From Phallus indusiatus (Eukaryota; Basidiomycota; Agaricomycetes; Phallales; Phallaceae), in NCBI GenBank assembly GCA_027605045.1, contig JAQFWX010000006.1:310001-374000 (forward strand): DNA of 64,000 bases, read 5' to 3'. Below are positions 61,473 through 64,000 of the stretch, in pieces; positions within the stretch are counted from its first letter, which is position 1, and each line of letters starts with the position of its first letter. Both the position numbers and the translations under genes were made by a program. The notes under the pieces are model-generated. The model worked only from the letters and a program-made list of their open reading frames with translations. It was not told where the DNA came from and did not search any database.

Positions 61473-63154
61473 ATGTCATCAACGCCGGCATTTAGACGTC
61501 GCGAAAGCTATGGGGATTCTCTTGGGCTTCCAGTTGATGTCTGGCTCTATATCATCCAGTGTCTCGATCCATACGACTACGACAAACCCGATATAATGTC
61601 CTTGTCAGCGACTAACAAGTTTTTTCGCGATATTACGTTACCGGTTCTATTTAACACATTAGATCTGTGTGCTCCCAACTTATACAACAATGTAACTCGT
61701 GGATATTTATTAAGGGATGTCATCGAACGCATTCAAGCTATTAACTCAAAACCCCATATACTCAATGCTATTCGCCGACTGAACCTGTCTCATTGGGTCA
61801 TTCGAACTGACGACGACAGAGAGAACGATATGATCGTTAAAAATCATTTCTCAGATGACGACGATTATGATCCTGTTCGCTTTCGTGAAGAACTCCGTGA
61901 AATTTCTCAGTTGATTAACGATGGATACCGGGAAATTGTCGCTCTCCTTTCCAATTTGCCCAGACTTTATCATCTCGAATGCACCGATTGTATACTGGCG
62001 CCGGAGCTCTTCCCTCACATTTTTCGCATGTCCAGTCTTCAATCTCTTCATATCGATGGATACTCGTCTGTCGGTGATCTCATAAATTTTCAAGTCACTG
62101 CTCCTCTTCAGGTCTTCCAATTATCCCCTAAACATTGGTACGAACCGTGTCTTGCGGACACCGTCAAACTTTTCGTTCCTCTCATAGGTCAATTCACTGT
62201 CCTCTCCATTCCCGTCGAGATTCTTGTCCATGTTCTTGCCAATACTAGCTTACCAATTCTACCCAAGCTGCGAAAATTTTCAATATTCAAACATATCACT
62301 GTGGCCCGGGACCAACGTGACGACCTAACTTATATTCGCAACTTTCTCAGTCTTACACCCAACTTGTACGAATTACGCATAACCAGCGACTTTCACGACA
62401 ATACACCTTTTGCTATTCCCGATACAATGATACCTCATCTCAAAAGATTGACAGCGCCTTCGTGCATCGCCAATGGTATAGTCCCCGAACGAAAACTCGA
62501 CAAACTCCATGTTATTGTCTTTGATTCAAGGAGCTTTCGGAAAAGTTACCCTTCGATTTCACGAGACATAAAACGTCTAATCTATACCGGTACTCTGAAT
62601 AACACAAAAGAAGACCTTAATCATCTGGCTCAAGTCTTTCCCAGCGCAACTACTGTTAAAATCAAGGTCATGGAAAATAGCACACGATCTCCTCAGGTTG
62701 CTTTCTGCTTTTTTTTTAGGGTTCTTGCCCTTAACTAATAATTTTACTTCTGGCAGACATTATCCCACGCAATACTATCAATTCTTCCCGAGTTCCGCCA
62801 TTTAAAACAATGCTCAGTATCTACTGTACAAGGTGTCTATGATCATCGTTGGCCCGCTTATTGCCCTCTTGGGCGTGCTGATGATCCTAAATACCGGTCT
62901 CATCCAACTTTAAAAGAGCTGCAAATTTATTGCTGGACCTGGTGTCCCAAAAATGCCAGTTGGCATTCTTTTGCACCATTATTTTGCATCGTAGCTGATG
63001 AATTATATACTCAAAGGTTTTTCAAGGTATGCTCCATGTATTCTCTCAAAAAACTGCATTCATATTTTATGATTATAGTAACTATGCATGTACGATTCTT
63101 AGTGTTTCCAATTAAAGTTTTCAGGCAAGGTTATACCTCGAAATCTCGCCATGA
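61473..63154 (+). CDS. F-box protein, tandem copy B
   Basis: Paralogue of copy A with the same architecture. Three exons (61473-62696, 62757-63026, 63125-63154) give 507 aa. The F-box reads LGLPVDVWLYIIQCLDP and MSLSATNKFFRDITLPVLF; LRR-like pieces are LPRLYHLECTDCILAPELF, MSSLQSLHIDGY and TPNLYELRITSDF. Intron positions equal those of A, and the last exon is again ten codons long, ending EISP-stop. Differences are spread over the whole length, including in surface loops (DDRENDMIVKNHFSDD for DDGEIDKMVDEYVADD), so the copies are diverging as proteins and not decaying. It is transcribed in the same direction as A. Confidence 0.85.
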
Positions 63155-63382
63155 TCTTAGTTTGCGAACTGGACGGCTAGTATGTTTAGATATTGTTCAT
63201 CGTCTATAGTAATATACATGTACATGTATTGATCCTCATCATGTCCTCCCGAAAAACTGTGAGTTCAAGGGTTCAGTTTATATACCACTTTCAGGCGTCA
63301 GAGCATGACATGTAACGAAATTGGCTCATTAGCGTTGTCAATAGTCTTTCCCCGAAACCACCATGAAGACGAGAATGTCAAA

Positions 63383-63665
63383 AAACAGCAGAAGAAGAGC
63401 GCTAAATGCATCCGCGGGACGGTATGTTTCTTTTTGTAAAAATCTGTTCTGAGGTCCGAGTGCTGAATTCCACCTGATTTTGTAGAAACGAAGCAGATTC
63501 ATCTTGTAAATCAACACCGAATGCGGCGAGCTCTGCACCTGAAAAGACAAACTGGAGGAAGAAACTTGCACAGATGAGTGTGGAGACATGGGTTTTCACT
63601 AAATATTTGACTGTACTTTTTCTTGTAAAGTGATATTCAAATTGTTGGACTCTTCGCGGAAGCAA
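63383..63665 (+). pseudogene. Duplicated 3' end of the ISWI gene
   Basis: Repeats the end of the ISWI gene at about 58.73-59.01 kb: CAGCAGAAGAAGAGCGCTAA, the last intron (gtatgtttc... ttttgtag), the final exon with GGGGAGCTCTGCACCT-like sequence (GCGGCGAGCTCTGCACCT here), and the 3' UTR (GATGAGTGT(G/A)GAGACAT, TTTCTTGTAAAGT). Small indels break the frame. It stands just upstream of the third F-box gene, as the true ISWI end stands upstream of copy A. Confidence 0.88.
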
Positions 63666-63689
63666 ATCACGCTTTCGGTCACACAGTCT

Positions 63690-63725
63690 TTTCTCTCTCT
63701 CTCTTTCTCTGAGTCTCTCTCTCTC
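63690..63725. repeat. CT microsatellite
   Basis: (TC)n tract with two interruptions, directly before the ATG of F-box gene C. It replaces the pyrimidine-rich leader seen in copies A and B. Confidence 0.8.
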
Positions 63726-63726
63726 A

Positions 63727-64000
63727 ATGTTGCCAACACTAGCATCTCGACGTCGCCAAAGCTACGGGGATTCTCCTCTTGGTCTTCCAGCTGAAGTCTG
63801 GCTCCATGTCATTCACTATCTCGATCCATATAACGGGGACAAACCCGATACAAAGTCCTTGTCAGCGACTAACAAGTTTTTTCGCGATACCACGTTACCG
63901 GCTCTATATAACACATTAGATCTTGACGCGCCCGATCTTTCGGAAGTTGACACTCGTGCGTATATGGGCCCGGTCATCGAACGCGTTCGAGTTATTAACT
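63727..64000 (+). CDS. F-box protein, tandem copy C (cut by window end)
   Basis: Starts MLPTLASRRRQSYGDSPLG, then LPAEVWLHVIHYLDP, SLSATNKFFRDTTLPALYN and LDLDAPDLSEVD, clearly the same family as A and B. It is open to the window edge, 91 codons. Closer to A than to B in the first 30 residues (SYGDSPLGLP, YNGDKPDT). Confidence 0.85.
   Translation, partial: MLPTLASRRRQSYGDSPLGLPAEVWLHVIHYLDPYNGDKPDTKSLSATNKFFRDTTLPALYNTLDLDAPDLSEVDTRAYMGPVIERVRVIN

Overview
The window is nuclear DNA from a filamentous fungus, most probably a mushroom-forming basidiomycete (Agaricomycetes). Genes are packed on both strands and cut by many short introns (about 40-100 nt) with GT-AG borders and a few GC-AG borders. 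The families also fit: a copper radical oxidase, a C2-NACHT-WD40 NLR protein, tandem F-box genes, a DUF6533-like membrane protein, and GH43 and GH20 enzymes. I saw no rRNA gene, no canonical tRNA, no CRISPR array and no bacterial-style operon. Exon borders were read by eye from splice signals, frame and family similarity. Where I give an exact protein length, the exon lengths sum to an open frame.

Layout. 0.1-2.7 kb: a coiled-coil, proline-rich protein on the minus strand. 3.7-6.0 kb: calmodulin followed in tandem by a divergent calmodulin paralogue with almost the same exon pattern. 6.2-9.1 kb: a divergent pair, an INO80-complex Ies6 homologue (minus) and the NEDD8-activating E1 regulatory subunit ULA1 (plus). 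11.1-12.3 kb: a small forkhead protein (minus). 12.4-18.4 kb: gene-poor sequence with one DUF6533-like membrane protein gene. 18.5-21.0 kb: a membrane-anchored copper radical oxidase. 22.2-23.1 kb: an inverted repeat with arms of about 235 bp, each arm ending in a tRNA-like pol III promoter and a T-run. 23.6-29.0 kb: a complete NLR (C2-helical-NACHT-WD40, 1642 aa). 29.5-31.8 kb: an MFS drug/H+ antiporter.

32.4-45.8 kb is a metabolic and secretory stretch: a P-loop sulfotransferase-like protein, a basic-secretory-protein type zinc peptidase, a GH43 glycosidase, a Zn2Cys6-type regulator on the minus strand, relics of a Rho-like GTPase and of GH43, and a GH20 hexosaminidase. 47.8-48.8 kb: a small secreted Asn/Val-rich repeat protein whose exons are all multiples of three. 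49.5-52.5 kb: a calcineurin A-type phosphatase with an insertion in its catalytic domain. 54.2-58.9 kb: an ISWI chromatin remodeller. 59.1-64.0 kb: a tandem F-box cluster (two full genes, one relic, one gene cut by the window end) in which a duplicated ISWI 3' end is embedded.

Functional links. Calmodulin, its paralogue and a calcineurin A with a recognisable calmodulin-binding helix and autoinhibitory segment form a Ca2+ signalling theme. Ies6 and ISWI are chromatin-remodelling components. ULA1 activates NEDD8 for cullin-RING ligases, the complexes that many F-box proteins serve. The copper radical oxidase, GH43, GH20 and zinc peptidase point to extracellular polymer turnover. The most unusual items are the long inverted repeat with pol III signals, the symmetric-exon secreted repeat protein, the calmodulin tandem, the divergent calcineurin and the F-box/ISWI segmental duplication.
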